Part shown: positions 8,876 through 18,770 of the stretch, one piece after another
Numbering within the stretch: position 1 is the first letter of the stretch
Layout: every line of letters starts with the position of its first letter
Assembly (NCBI GenBank): GCA_947168395.1
Contig: CAMVLT010000003.1
Span: forward strand, 124,001-188,000
DNA from: an uncultured Prevotellaceae bacterium
GTDB taxonomy: Bacteria > Bacteroidota > Bacteroidia > Bacteroidales > Bacteroidaceae
Length of the DNA: 64,000 nt
Direction of reading: 5' to 3'
The notes under the pieces: generated by a model
What the model saw: only the letters and a program-made list of their open reading frames with translations
What the model was told of the DNA's origin: nothing
The model's database searches: none
Made by a program: the position numbers and the translations under genes

Positions 8876-9240
8876 ACGGACTATATACCATTTTGCTGCT
8901 CATACTAAGCAACGTCTTCATGACGCTTGCTTGGTATGGGCATCTTAAATTATCAGAGTCGGGCGTCAGCTCGAACTGGCCGCTGCTGGGTGTCATCGTA
9001 TTCTCGTGGGGCATTGCCTTCTTCGAGTACTGCTGCCAGGTGCCGGCCAACCGTCTGGGCTTTGTCGATAACGGTGGCCCCTTCAGCCTCATCCAGCTGA
9101 AGGTCATCCAGGAGTGTATCTCGCTGGCCGTCTTCTGCGTCATTGCCAACATCATGTTTCAGGGCACACACTTGCACTGGAACCACATTTTAGCCTTTCT
9201 CTTCATCATCTTAGCCGTCTATCTGGTCTTCATGAAGTAA
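8872..9240 (+). CDS. DMT family protein (DUF486)
   Basis: LILSNVFMTLAWYGHLK, FFEYCCQVPANRLG and FSLIQLKVIQECISLAVF; ATGA overlap with previous gene. Confidence 0.9.
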   Translation: MNGLYTILLLILSNVFMTLAWYGHLKLSESGVSSNWPLLGVIVFSWGIAFFEYCCQVPANRLGFVDNGGPFSLIQLKVIQECISLAVFCVIANIMFQGTHLHWNHILAFLFIILAVYLVFMK

Positions 9241-9241
9241 T

Positions 9242-9258
9242 TTGGCACACTTTTTGCA
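9242..9258 (+). promoter_or_regulatory. Sigma54-like -24/-12 element upstream of htpG (TTGGCACA-CTTT-TTGCA)
   Basis: Matches TTGGCACR-N4-TTGCW; 35 nt upstream of the htpG ATG and directly after the preceding stop codon. Confidence 0.65.
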
Positions 9259-9293
9259 TAGGCATTGACAACGAAACCAATTCGAACAAGTAT

Positions 9294-11354
9294 ATGCAAA
9301 AAGGTAACATCGGGGTTACGACTGAGAACATCTTCCCCGTCATCAAAAAGTTTCTCTACAGTGATCATGAGATTTTCCTTCGCGAAATGGTCTCCAACGC
9401 CGTTGATGCCACCCAGAAGCTGAAGACACTTCAGCAGAAGGGCGACTTCAAGGGCGAACTGGGCGACATCACCGTGCGCATCAACTTCGATGCCGACAAG
9501 GGCACCATCACCATCAGCGACCACGGTATCGGCATGACCGAGGAGGAAATAGACAAGTACATCAACCAGATTGCATTCTCGGGTGTAACCGACTTCTTGG
9601 AGAAGTACAAAGACAACGCCAACAACATCATCGGACACTTCGGACTGGGCTTCTACTCGTCGTTCATGGTGTCGAAGAAGGTGGAAATCATCACCAAGTC
9701 GTACAAGGAGGATGCCAAGGCCGTGAAGTGGAGTTGCGATGGTTCTCCAGCTTACGAGATTGACGAGGCCGAGCGTGCAGAGCGCGGTACTGACATCATC
9801 CTCTACATCGACGACGAATCAAAGGAATTCCTTGACAAGAACAAGCTGGAGGGACTGCTCAACAAGTATTGCAAGTTCCTGGCCGTGCCTGTAGCTTTCG
9901 GCAAGAAGCAGGAGTGGTCGAGCGACCAGAAGAAGATGGTAGACACCCAGGAGGACAACATCATCAACAACGTGGAGCCGCTGTGGACCAAGACTCCTTC
10001 GACGCTGAAGGACGAGGACTACAAGTCGTTTTATCGCACGCTCTACCCCATGAGCGATGAGCCGCTGTTCTGGATTCACCTGAACGTGGACTATCCCTTC
10101 AACCTGACGGGTATTCTGTACTTCCCGAAAATCAAGTCGAACATCGAGTTGCAGCGCAACAAGATACAGCTCTACTGCAACCAGGTGTTTGTCACCGACC
10201 AGGTGGAGGGTATCGTTCCTGAATTCCTGACCCTGCTGCACGGTGTCATCGACTCGCCGGACATTCCGCTGAACGTGAGCCGTTCGTACCTGCAGAGTGA
10301 CCGCGAGGTGAAGAAAATCTCGACGTACATCACCAAGAAGGTGGCCGACCGCCTGAAGGCCATCTTCAACGAGAACCGCAAAGAGTACGAGGAGAAGTGG
10401 GACGACCTGAAGCTCTTCATTAACTACGGCATACTCAGCGAGGATGGTTTCTACGACCGCGCTAAGGACTTCGCGCTGATGAAGGACGTGGACGGCAAGT
10501 ACTTCACCTTCGACGAATACAAGAAGCTAATAGAGGCTTCGCAGAAAGACAAGGACGACACGCTCATCTACCTCTATGCCACCGACAAGGAGGAGCAGTA
10601 CAGCTACATCAAGGGTGCCCAGGACAAAGGCTACTCGGTGCTGCTGCTCGACGGCCAGCTTGACGTGCCCACCATCCAGACCCTGGAGCAGAAGTTCGAG
10701 AAGAGCCGCTTCACCCGTGTTGACAGCGACATCATCGACCGCCTTATCGTGAAGAGCGATGCGCCTAAGAACACGCTGGACGAGGGTGACAGTGACAATT
10801 TGTCAGCCGTATTCAAGTCACAACTGCCAAAACTTGACAAGAGCGAATTTATGGTGCAGGTTGACGCTCTTGGCCAGGAGGCCCGTCCGGTTGTCATCAC
10901 CCAAAACGAGTGGATGCGCCGCATGAAGGAGATGAGCAAGTTCCAGCAGGGCATGAACTTCTACGGCCAGATGCCTGACTCGTTCAACATCGTGCTCAAC
11001 AGCGACCACCCGTTGGTGAAGCGCATACTCGACGACACGAAGGCTGCCACGACTGAGGCCCTGAAGCCTATAGAATCAGAGTTGAAGGGACAAGAAGCCC
11101 GACTGGCCGCCATCCGTCAGCAGCAGGACAAGAAGAAGTACGACGAACTGACGCAGGAGGACAAGGACCTGAAGGCTGAGGCCGAGAAGGCTGTGCAGGA
11201 GCAGAAGGACAAGAAGCAGGCTGTGCTGGCCGACTATGCCCAGAAGAACGACCTGATTCACCAGCTCATAGACCTCGCCCTATTGCAGAACGGCATGCTG
11301 AAAGGCGAAGCTCTCGACAAGTTCTTGAAGCGTTCGGTTGACCTGATTAAGTAA
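9294..11354 (+). CDS. htpG: Molecular chaperone HtpG (Hsp90)
   Basis: NIGVTTENIFPVIKKFLYSDHEIFLREMVSNAVDATQK; DHGIGMTEEEIDKYINQIAFSG; GHFGLGFYSSFMVS; the ORF start at 9114 is upstream read-through. Confidence 0.98.
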   Translation: MQKGNIGVTTENIFPVIKKFLYSDHEIFLREMVSNAVDATQKLKTLQQKGDFKGELGDITVRINFDADKGTITISDHGIGMTEEEIDKYINQIAFSGVTDFLEKYKDNANNIIGHFGLGFYSSFMVSKKVEIITKSYKEDAKAVKWSCDGSPAYEIDEAERAERGTDIILYIDDESKEFLDKNKLEGLLNKYCKFLAVPVAFGKKQEWSSDQKKMVDTQEDNIINNVEPLWTKTPSTLKDEDYKSFYRTLYPMSDEPLFWIHLNVDYPFNLTGILYFPKIKSNIELQRNKIQLYCNQVFVTDQVEGIVPEFLTLLHGVIDSPDIPLNVSRSYLQSDREVKKISTYITKKVADRLKAIFNENRKEYEEKWDDLKLFINYGILSEDGFYDRAKDFALMKDVDGKYFTFDEYKKLIEASQKDKDDTLIYLYATDKEEQYSYIKGAQDKGYSVLLLDGQLDVPTIQTLEQKFEKSRFTRVDSDIIDRLIVKSDAPKNTLDEGDSDNLSAVFKSQLPKLDKSEFMVQVDALGQEARPVVITQNEWMRRMKEMSKFQQGMNFYGQMPDSFNIVLNSDHPLVKRILDDTKAATTEALKPIESELKGQEARLAAIRQQQDKKKYDELTQEDKDLKAEAEKAVQEQKDKKQAVLADYAQKNDLIHQLIDLALLQNGMLKGEALDKFLKRSVDLIK

Positions 11355-11376
11355 GCAACAGTAACCTAACAAACCC

Positions 11377-11420
11377 AAGCCCGGACTTCCTGTTGACGGA
11401 AATCCGGGCTTCTGTTGTTA
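11377..11420 (+). terminator. Intrinsic-type terminator after htpG
   Basis: AAGCCCGGA...TCCGGGCTT stem followed by T-rich sequence. Confidence 0.8.
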
Positions 11421-11493
11421 TTTATATCAGAGTTTTCGGACAGTCTCCCCCTCAAAACATACCCATTGGGCTGGGGCTCAAATGCAAAATGGG

Positions 11494-13293
11494 TTACGGA
11501 GTGATTGGGGTTAACGGATAGACAAGATTCACAATGAGGATGTTGGCGGCGAGGATAATAATGTTCATCAGCAAGCCGATGCGCATGAAGTCGCTGAAGC
11601 GGTAGCCACCCGGGCCGTATACCAGCATGTGGGTGGGCGAACCGATAGGCGTGGCAAAGCTGCTGCTGACGCTGATCATCAGGGCGACGAGGAACGGGAA
11701 TGGCTCGTAGCCCAGTTGCTCGGCCGCTTCGTACATAATGGGGAAGAACATAGCACCCGCCGCTGTGTTGGAAATAAACTCGGTGATAAATGTTCCCACT
11801 AAACAGATGGCCGTCATCACCACAAGGGGATTGGTGCCACAGACATCGAGGATGCCGTAAGCGAGCCGTTCGGCGATACCCGTCTTCTCAATAGCCAAAC
11901 CCAGCGCGACGGAACCAGCAAATACCATGAGGATTTCCCAGTTGATGGCCTTCATGGCCTGCTCGCTGGTACAGCAGCGGAAAAGCAGCATGGCGGCAGC
12001 GGCAATGAATGCAGATTGCAGCAGTGGGAGTACGCCGAGTGCCGAAAGTGCTATCATGGCAATCATGATGGTGCTGGAAACAATGGTTCTCGGACCAATG
12101 GTGACCACTTCGGACGAGTCAGAGAATTGGAGCTGCGAGGACAGGAGCGCCGTATGCAGATTGATACGCGGCGGACAGGCAAAGAGCAGGGTGTCGCCTG
12201 CCTGCAACACCACGTCGCGGGGCGACTGCTTGATGCGCTCACCATTGCGCGCTACAGCTACCAGAATCATGTTGTTGTCTTTCTCAAACGTACTGCCACC
12301 TATCTTTGTGCCGATAAGTTTGCTGCCGAATTTGACGTAGGCTGTACGCAACTGTCGGTTCCTGTCTTCCTCGCTCATGGTGAACAAGTGGTGATCGGCA
12401 CTCACCAGCCCGTGACTCTTCTTCACATTGAAAATCTCATCAATCTGTCCGGCAAACACCAGACGGTCGCCACCCAAAATAGGCTCGTCATCAATGGCGG
12501 GAGTAATCATCTCGTCGTAATGGATGATTTCTATCAGATGGCCACCCGGTATATTGGTCAGTCCAGCCTCGGCAACGGTCTCGCCGATATGGGGGTTGTC
12601 GGATGGCACCATCAGTTCTACGGTATAGTCGCCGGTCGATTCGAAGGCCGACTCTGAGCTTTTGCGGTTGGGCAGCAACTTGCGCATGGCAATGACGCTG
12701 AGTACGCCTATGAACAGGCAGAAGAGGCCGGGGATGGTGGTGGTAAGCACGTTCATCGCGATGCCCGTTTTCTCGGCATAGAGCCCCGAGATAATCATGT
12801 TGGGCGGCGTACCAATCAGCGTACAGACGCCACCCATGCCCGAGGCATAGCTCAGCGGGATGAGCAGCTTGGAGGGCGAGACGTTCAGTTTCTTGGCCCA
12901 TACCTTCACAACGCCCACAAACAATGCCACGATGGTGGTATTGCTGAGGAACGAACTGAGCACAGCCACCGGCAACATCATCCGGACAATGGCCTTCGTG
13001 TAGGTCTTAGGCTGTCCCAACAGGTGTTTGGAAATCCATTGCAACACACCCGTTTGCGTCAGTCCTGCTACTACTACAAAGAGTACCCCGATAACGATGA
13101 CCGAAGTAGAACTGAAGCCCGAGAAGGCTTCTTTTGCATCGAGCACCCCCGTCACAAAAAGGAAACCGACGGCACCCAGGAAAACCATGTCGGTGCGGAG
13201 CTTAGTGAAAAGCATGATGGTGAACATAGTGAGCACCGTAGCAATGGTAATCCATGCATAGAGGTTGAACCCCCAAAAAACAATTGAGTCCAT
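11494..13293 (-). CDS. SLC13/DASS family permease with TrkA-C domains
   Basis: ASGMGGVCTLIGTPPNMIISG; two RCK-C-like segments; SVSSSFATPIGSPTHMLVYGPGGYRFSDF. Confidence 0.9.
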   Translation of the reverse strand: MDSIVFWGFNLYAWITIATVLTMFTIMLFTKLRTDMVFLGAVGFLFVTGVLDAKEAFSGFSSTSVIVIGVLFVVVAGLTQTGVLQWISKHLLGQPKTYTKAIVRMMLPVAVLSSFLSNTTIVALFVGVVKVWAKKLNVSPSKLLIPLSYASGMGGVCTLIGTPPNMIISGLYAEKTGIAMNVLTTTIPGLFCLFIGVLSVIAMRKLLPNRKSSESAFESTGDYTVELMVPSDNPHIGETVAEAGLTNIPGGHLIEIIHYDEMITPAIDDEPILGGDRLVFAGQIDEIFNVKKSHGLVSADHHLFTMSEEDRNRQLRTAYVKFGSKLIGTKIGGSTFEKDNNMILVAVARNGERIKQSPRDVVLQAGDTLLFACPPRINLHTALLSSQLQFSDSSEVVTIGPRTIVSSTIMIAMIALSALGVLPLLQSAFIAAAAMLLFRCCTSEQAMKAINWEILMVFAGSVALGLAIEKTGIAERLAYGILDVCGTNPLVVMTAICLVGTFITEFISNTAAGAMFFPIMYEAAEQLGYEPFPFLVALMISVSSSFATPIGSPTHMLVYGPGGYRFSDFMRIGLLMNIIILAANILIVNLVYPLTPITP

Positions 13294-13296
13294 ATA

Positions 13297-13836
13297 CTAT
13301 ATTTTACCCTTTTCCCGCTCCTCGAGGAACTCGCTTACTTGCTCCTGTTTGCCACGGGTAACGGCTATGCGGCCACTGCGGGTGTACTGGAAGACGCAAT
13401 CGAATGCGTCGAGAGCGCGGAACAATTCAATAATCTGCTCAGTCACACCATTCTTCATGACGATGGTGTAGGTGGGATTCACCTCGGTGATGCTGGCATC
13501 AAACTTACGGATGGTGCGCGAAATCTCGGGGTTCTGCAGCACCTTCTCCGTCGAGAGTTTATAGAGCCCTGTCTCACGGATAAACAGTTGATCGTCGGTG
13601 AAGTAGTTGGCCTTCACCACGTCAATTTTCTTTTCTATCTGTCGGGTAATCTTAATAATCTGGTCTTCGTCGCTCCAAGCGGTGATGGTATATTTATGCA
13701 CACCGGGAATGCTCGATGCCGACACATTCAGGCTCTCGATGTTCACCTGACGGCGGGTGAAGACGGCGGTAATCTGGTTCAGAATACCGGCCACGTTCTC
13801 GGAATAGACCAGTAAGGTATAGAGCTTATCTTTCAT
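13297..13836 (-). CDS. ilvN: Acetolactate synthase small subunit
   Basis: YTLLVYSENVAGILNQITAVFTRRQVNIESLNVS ACT domain; adjacent to ilvB. Confidence 0.95.
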   Translation of the reverse strand: MKDKLYTLLVYSENVAGILNQITAVFTRRQVNIESLNVSASSIPGVHKYTITAWSDEDQIIKITRQIEKKIDVVKANYFTDDQLFIRETGLYKLSTEKVLQNPEISRTIRKFDASITEVNPTYTIVMKNGVTEQIIELFRALDAFDCVFQYTRSGRIAVTRGKQEQVSEFLEEREKGKI

Positions 13837-13849
13837 CTGTAATTACGAA

Positions 13850-15568
13850 TTACAATTCCAACATCATATCATTCACATTCATGCCCGGCGGCGTCATCGG
13901 CAGCACATTGTCTTCCTCCTTGATGGCACACTCCATGATGAAGGGGCCGTCGGTGTGGAGCATCTTCTCAACAGCAGCAGCAAGGTCCTTGCGGTCGGTA
14001 ACAGCCACGTAGGGAATACCATAGCCCTGAGCTATCAGTTCGTAGCAGGGGTTCATCATCTTGGTGAACGACTTGCGGCGCATCCAGAACATATCCTGCC
14101 ACTGGCGCACGTTGCCGAGGTAGTGGTTGTTCATCAGTATCATCTTTACCGGCGACTTCTGCTCCATGATGGTGCCCAGCTCCTCGATGCACATCTGGAA
14201 ACCGCCGTCGCCCATGAAGCAGCATACCTGACGGTCAGGAGCGCCGAAGGTGGCTCCAATGGCAGCTGGCATGCCATAACCCATAGTACCCAAGCCGCCG
14301 CTGGTGCAGATACTGCGCTTGTGGTGATACTTGAAGTAACGTGTGGCAAACAACTGATTCTGACCGACATCCGTTACAAGAATGGCATCGTCGGCAGCCT
14401 GACAAGCTACAGCGTTGACCACCTCGCCCATCAGCAACGGGCCTTCCGTCGGATGGATAGCAGGCTCGATAACCTTCGCACGTTCCTTCTCGTCGAGTTC
14501 ACGGAACGAGTTGCGCCATTCGGTGTGCTTAGCCTTATTGAGCAACGCGGTAATGGCGGGCAGCGACTCCTTGCAGTCGGCCACGACGGCCACGTCGGTC
14601 TTAACGTTCTTGTCAATCTCGCTGCGGTCGATGTCCAAATGGATAATCTTTGCCTGGCGGGCGTATGTCTTCAGGTTGCCCGTCACGCGGTCGGAGAAGC
14701 GCATGCCGATGGCAATGAGCACATCGCACTCCTGCTCCTTCAGGTTGACGGCGTAGTTGCCGTGCATGCCGAGCATACCGGCATTGAGCGGATGGTTGGA
14801 GGGCAATGCCGAGAGTCCTAACATAGTGCGACCGGCGGGTATGTCAGCCTTTTCGAGGAAGGTCTTCAGTTCCTCCTGCGCGTTACCCAACTCTACCCCC
14901 TGCCCTACCAAGGCCAAGGGGCGCTTGGCATTGTTAATCAGTTCGGCAGCCTGGCTAACAGTCATAGCGTCGAGCTTGGGGAAAGGCACGTAAGAGCGGA
15001 TGAAGTCAACCTTACGAGGCTCCCAGTCAATCTCCTCGACCTGCGCGTTCTTGGCGAAGTCGAGAACGACGGGACCAGGCCGCCCTGTGCGGGCAATGTA
15101 GAAGGCACGGCTGACTGCCCACGCCACATCCTCGGCCCTACGTATCTGGTACGACCATTTCGAAATAGGCTGTGAAACACCTACGAGGTCAACCTCCTGG
15201 AAGGCGTCGGTACCGAGTGCCGTAATGGGCACCTGTCCGGCAATCACGATGATGGGAGTAGAGTCGAGCATGGCGTCGGCAATGCCCGTCAGCGTGTTGG
15301 TCACGCCGGGGCCGCTGGTCACCAAGGCAACGCCCACCTCACCGCTGACGCGGGCATAGCCCTCGGCGGCATGGGTGGCACCCTGCTCGTGACGCACCAG
15401 AATGTGGTCAAAGCATTTCTTCTCTCCTCGAGTGTAGTCGAACAGCGCGTCGTAGACGGGCATGATGCTGCCGCCCGGGTAGCCGAAGATGGTCTTTACG
15501 CCCTCGGCCTGCAATGCTCTCATCAGCGCTTTCGAGCCTGTTATTCTGTCTCTCATTTCAATTGTCAA
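13850..15568 (-). CDS. ilvB: Acetolactate synthase large subunit, biosynthetic type
   Basis: GVKTIFGYPGGSIMPVYDAL; RHEQGATHAAEGYAR; GDGGFQMCIEELGTI; GNVRQWQDMFW. Confidence 0.97.
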   Translation of the reverse strand: MTIEMRDRITGSKALMRALQAEGVKTIFGYPGGSIMPVYDALFDYTRGEKKCFDHILVRHEQGATHAAEGYARVSGEVGVALVTSGPGVTNTLTGIADAMLDSTPIIVIAGQVPITALGTDAFQEVDLVGVSQPISKWSYQIRRAEDVAWAVSRAFYIARTGRPGPVVLDFAKNAQVEEIDWEPRKVDFIRSYVPFPKLDAMTVSQAAELINNAKRPLALVGQGVELGNAQEELKTFLEKADIPAGRTMLGLSALPSNHPLNAGMLGMHGNYAVNLKEQECDVLIAIGMRFSDRVTGNLKTYARQAKIIHLDIDRSEIDKNVKTDVAVVADCKESLPAITALLNKAKHTEWRNSFRELDEKERAKVIEPAIHPTEGPLLMGEVVNAVACQAADDAILVTDVGQNQLFATRYFKYHHKRSICTSGGLGTMGYGMPAAIGATFGAPDRQVCCFMGDGGFQMCIEELGTIMEQKSPVKMILMNNHYLGNVRQWQDMFWMRRKSFTKMMNPCYELIAQGYGIPYVAVTDRKDLAAAVEKMLHTDGPFIMECAIKEEDNVLPMTPPGMNVNDMMLEL

Positions 15569-15593
15569 TTATCAATTGTCAATTATCAATTAT
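15558..15593. repeat. Short tandem word (CAATTATCAATTGT) in the ilvD-ilvB junction
   Basis: CAATTGTCAATTATCAATTGTCAATTATCAATTATC. Confidence 0.85.
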
Positions 15594-17384
15594 CCTCACG
15601 CCTCCCTTATCGGCACTCGAAACGCTCTGTGCGTAAGCTCTTAATGCCTTGCTGACCACGCGGTTGCGACGCAGGGGCTGCTGGGGACGAGCAGCCAACT
15701 CCTCGTCAGTAAGCTTCACTTTGATGGAACGCGAAGGAATGTCGATGACGATAATGTCGCCATCCACAATCTTGCCGATGTTGCCACCGTTGGCAGCCTC
15801 GGGCGAGATATGGCCGATGGAGAGGCCGCTGGTGCCGCCCGAGAAGCGGCCATCGGTAATGAGGGCGCACTCCTTGCCCATGTGCATACTCTTTATATAA
15901 GAGGTGGGATAAAGCATCTCCTGCATGCCGGGGCCGCCCTTCGGTCCTTCGTGGGTGATAACCACGCAGTCGCCTTTCTTCACCTTGCCACCGAGGATGC
16001 CCTCACAAGCGTCTTCCTGAGAGTCGAACACCACAGCGGGACCCTCGAAGTGCCACAGACTCTCGTCCACGCCGGCCGTCTTCACTACGCAGCCGTCCTG
16101 AGCGATATTACCAAAGAGCACGGCCAGTCCGCCATCCTTGGTGTAGGCGTGCTCTATGTCGCGGATGCAGCCGTTGGCACGGTCAGTATCGAACGAGGGG
16201 TAAAGCTCGCTCTGACTTCCCATCTTCGTGGAGAATCGTCCACCGGGAGCTGACAGGTAGATACTGGTCTCTCCCGTTGGGGAGAGGTTGGGAGTGAGGC
16301 TGTACTTGTCCATCGCCTCTGCCAGCGTCATGCCATCCACACGAATGGCCGAGCCGTCGATGAGGCCGCCCTTGTTGAGTTCGTTGAGGATACCGAGGAT
16401 GCCGCCTGCACGACCACACTCCTGCACGCTGTACTTCTGGGTATTAGGTGCCAACTTGCAGAGGCACGGGGTCTTACGGCTCAGTTCGTCAATATCCTTC
16501 ATGGTGAAGTCTACGCCAGCCTCCTGGGCAACGGCCAACAGGTGGAGCACGGTGTTAGTAGAACCGCCCATAGCGATGTCAAGCGTCATAGCGTTGAGGA
16601 AAGCCTTGCGGGTAGCGATGCTGCGCGGCAATACCGACTCGTCGCCGTTCTCATAGTAAGCCAGCGCGTTCTTCACCACCTGGCGGGCTGCCTGACGGAA
16701 GAGTTCTACACGGTTGGTATGGGTGGCAAGGATAGTGCCGTTGCCGGGCAGGCTCAGGCCGATGGCCTCTGTCAGCGAGTTCATGCTGTTGGCGGTGAAC
16801 ATGCCTGAGCATGAGCCACAACCGGGACAGGCACAGCCTTCCAGTTCCTTGATTTCCTCGTCGCTGACCTCAGGGTCGGCACCCTTCACCATCGCCGTAA
16901 TGAGGTCGGCATTCTCGCCGCGCCAGCGCCCGGCCTCCATCGGGCCTCCTGAGCAGAACACGGCAGGTATGTTGAGACGCATGGCAGCCATCAGCATACC
17001 AGGCGTCACCTTGTCGCAGTTGGAGATGCAGATCATGGCGTCGGCCTTGTGGGCGTTGACCATATATTCCACCGAGTCGGCAATGATGTCACGACTGGGC
17101 AGCGAGTAGAGCATGCCGTCGTGCCCCATCGCGATACCATCGTCGATGGCAATAGTGTTGAACTCGGCAGCATAGCACCCCATCTTCTCAATCTCCTCGC
17201 GGACAATCTGGCCTATTTCGTGCAGATGGGTATGACCCGGCACAAACTGGGTAAACGAATTGACGATGGCAATAATGGGCTTGCCAAACTGCTCATGCTT
17301 CATGCCCGTGGCCACCCACAGGGCACGTGCTCCCGCCATGCGGCGGCCTTCTGTGCACACGGCACTACGTAATGTGTGTATCAT
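15579..17384 (-). CDS. ilvD: Dihydroxy-acid dehydratase
   Basis: [62 protein letters not shown]. Confidence 0.97.
   Translation of the reverse strand: MIHTLRSAVCTEGRRMAGARALWVATGMKHEQFGKPIIAIVNSFTQFVPGHTHLHEIGQIVREEIEKMGCYAAEFNTIAIDDGIAMGHDGMLYSLPSRDIIADSVEYMVNAHKADAMICISNCDKVTPGMLMAAMRLNIPAVFCSGGPMEAGRWRGENADLITAMVKGADPEVSDEEIKELEGCACPGCGSCSGMFTANSMNSLTEAIGLSLPGNGTILATHTNRVELFRQAARQVVKNALAYYENGDESVLPRSIATRKAFLNAMTLDIAMGGSTNTVLHLLAVAQEAGVDFTMKDIDELSRKTPCLCKLAPNTQKYSVQECGRAGGILGILNELNKGGLIDGSAIRVDGMTLAEAMDKYSLTPNLSPTGETSIYLSAPGGRFSTKMGSQSELYPSFDTDRANGCIRDIEHAYTKDGGLAVLFGNIAQDGCVVKTAGVDESLWHFEGPAVVFDSQEDACEGILGGKVKKGDCVVITHEGPKGGPGMQEMLYPTSYIKSMHMGKECALITDGRFSGGTSGLSIGHISPEAANGGNIGKIVDGDIIVIDIPSRSIKVKLTDEELAARPQQPLRRNRVVSKALRAYAQSVSSADKGGVRIIDN
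16268..16299 (-). repeat. Intragenic copy of the CCCACCCCCAACCCCTCCCC repeat within ilvD
   Basis: Minus strand CCTCACTCCCAACCTCTCCCCAACGGGAGAG aligns to ACCCACCCCCAACCCCTCCCCAAGGGGAGTG at 25/31 positions; encodes [11 protein letters not shown]. Confidence 0.6.
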
Positions 17385-17535
17385 TTTGCTACTGTTTACT
17401 TTGATTTAGGGCGCAAAGTTAACCCTTTTTCGGTGAATAACCAACATTTTTCATAATAATTTGATGGTTTTTCTGATAATTGTTGTAATTTTGCAGCGCA
17501 TAAACTGTTAAACATTAACCAATGAAAAAAAGAAA

Positions 17536-18618
17536 ATGAAAAAACAAGCAATGAAAAGCCTGACGCTGGCAGTGGTTCTGGCAGCATTCAGCAGCACGGC
17601 TGCTATGGGGCAAAAGAAGCAGGACTCGGATTGGATGAAAAACCTCACCAGCCGAATCACGTTAAATGGTTATGCACAGGGAGGATGGTCCTACCAAGAT
17701 CCCGGCGGCGAAAAAACAAACAGTTACAACCTCAAGCGAACGCTTCTCTGGGCTAAGGCCCGCATCACAGACCGTTGGTCGTTTCTGTTTATGCACGATT
17801 TCAGTAGCGTAGTCCAAGAATTCTACACCGACTACCGAATTACCAAAGACAATTCGCTCACCGTCCGCTTAGGACAATTCAAGCACGCCTTCACGATGGA
17901 GAACCCCATGTCGCCCACGCAGCTGGAGCTCATCGACGTCTACTCGCAGGCTGTGCTCTATCTGGCCGGCGAAGGCCCCGACCCCCTGAACGGTGTGAAC
18001 TATGGCCGTGACATGGGTCTGCAGCTATTCGGCGACCTGCTCAACCAGAAACTACACTATGAACTGGCATTGATGAGCGGACAGGGTATCAACCGCAAAG
18101 ACCGCAACAACCAGAAGGACTTTATCGCCAGGCTCGAGGTGCGTCCCATCGAAGGCCTACGTATCGTCGGTTCCGGCTACTTAGGCACGGGCAACGCTGT
18201 GAACGTAGCAGCCTGGAACCCAGACATCAAAGTCGGCGACAACTATAAGCGCAACCGCTACAGCGTAGGTGCCGAGTACAAGACCCGCCCCTACTCTGAA
18301 GGACAATACAAGGAGGCACGTCCCGCCAGCATCCGTGCTGAATGGCTCGGCGGTGAGGACGGCGACGTCGGCTCACGCGGTGGTTATGCCACCTTCTGCA
18401 TCCCCGTCTATGATGCCCTTGATGTTATTGCATCGGGCGAGACCTTCGACCGCAACACGAAGGTGGACGGCTGGGACCAGACCAACCTGACCGTCGGTCT
18501 GCAGTACTGGTACTACAAGAAGTGCCGTCTGCAGCTGCAGTACACCCGCTGCTTCTGTGGCGAAATGTTAGGCAAGGACTATAACTGGCTGCAAGCTCAA
18601 GTACAGGTAGCATTCTAA
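17536..18618 (+). CDS. Phosphate-selective-porin-like (OprP/OprO-type) outer membrane protein
   Basis: Signal peptide; RITLNGYAQGGW; VRLGQFKHAFTMENPMSPTQLELIDVYSQA; AEWLGGEDG; terminal aromatic QVQVAF. Confidence 0.82.
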   Translation: MKKQAMKSLTLAVVLAAFSSTAAMGQKKQDSDWMKNLTSRITLNGYAQGGWSYQDPGGEKTNSYNLKRTLLWAKARITDRWSFLFMHDFSSVVQEFYTDYRITKDNSLTVRLGQFKHAFTMENPMSPTQLELIDVYSQAVLYLAGEGPDPLNGVNYGRDMGLQLFGDLLNQKLHYELALMSGQGINRKDRNNQKDFIARLEVRPIEGLRIVGSGYLGTGNAVNVAAWNPDIKVGDNYKRNRYSVGAEYKTRPYSEGQYKEARPASIRAEWLGGEDGDVGSRGGYATFCIPVYDALDVIASGETFDRNTKVDGWDQTNLTVGLQYWYYKKCRLQLQYTRCFCGEMLGKDYNWLQAQVQVAF

Positions 18619-18770
18619 AACCCACCCCCTACCCCTCCCGATCGGGAGGGGAGTCTGAATAGACTTGGAGGTGGAATAACAAATTGGATTCATTTTATAA
18701 TTAAGGTTGCTTGGAACCCCCTAATCTAACCAAGCGCCACTCCCCTTGGGGAGGGGTTGGGGGTGGGTTA
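18619..18770. repeat. Paired-hairpin G/C-rich element, copy 1 (fills the intergenic gap)
   Basis: AACCCACCCCCTACCCCTCCCGATCGGGAGGGG ... CACTCCCCTTGGGGAGGGGTTGGGGGTGGGTT outer inverted repeat; paralogous to 36601-36748. Confidence 0.85.

Noticed and set aside
9114-9293. N-terminal extension of the htpG ORF
   Set aside because: It overlaps the end of the DMT gene in another frame and crosses the promoter; HtpG homology starts at MQKGNIGVTTENIFP (9294).
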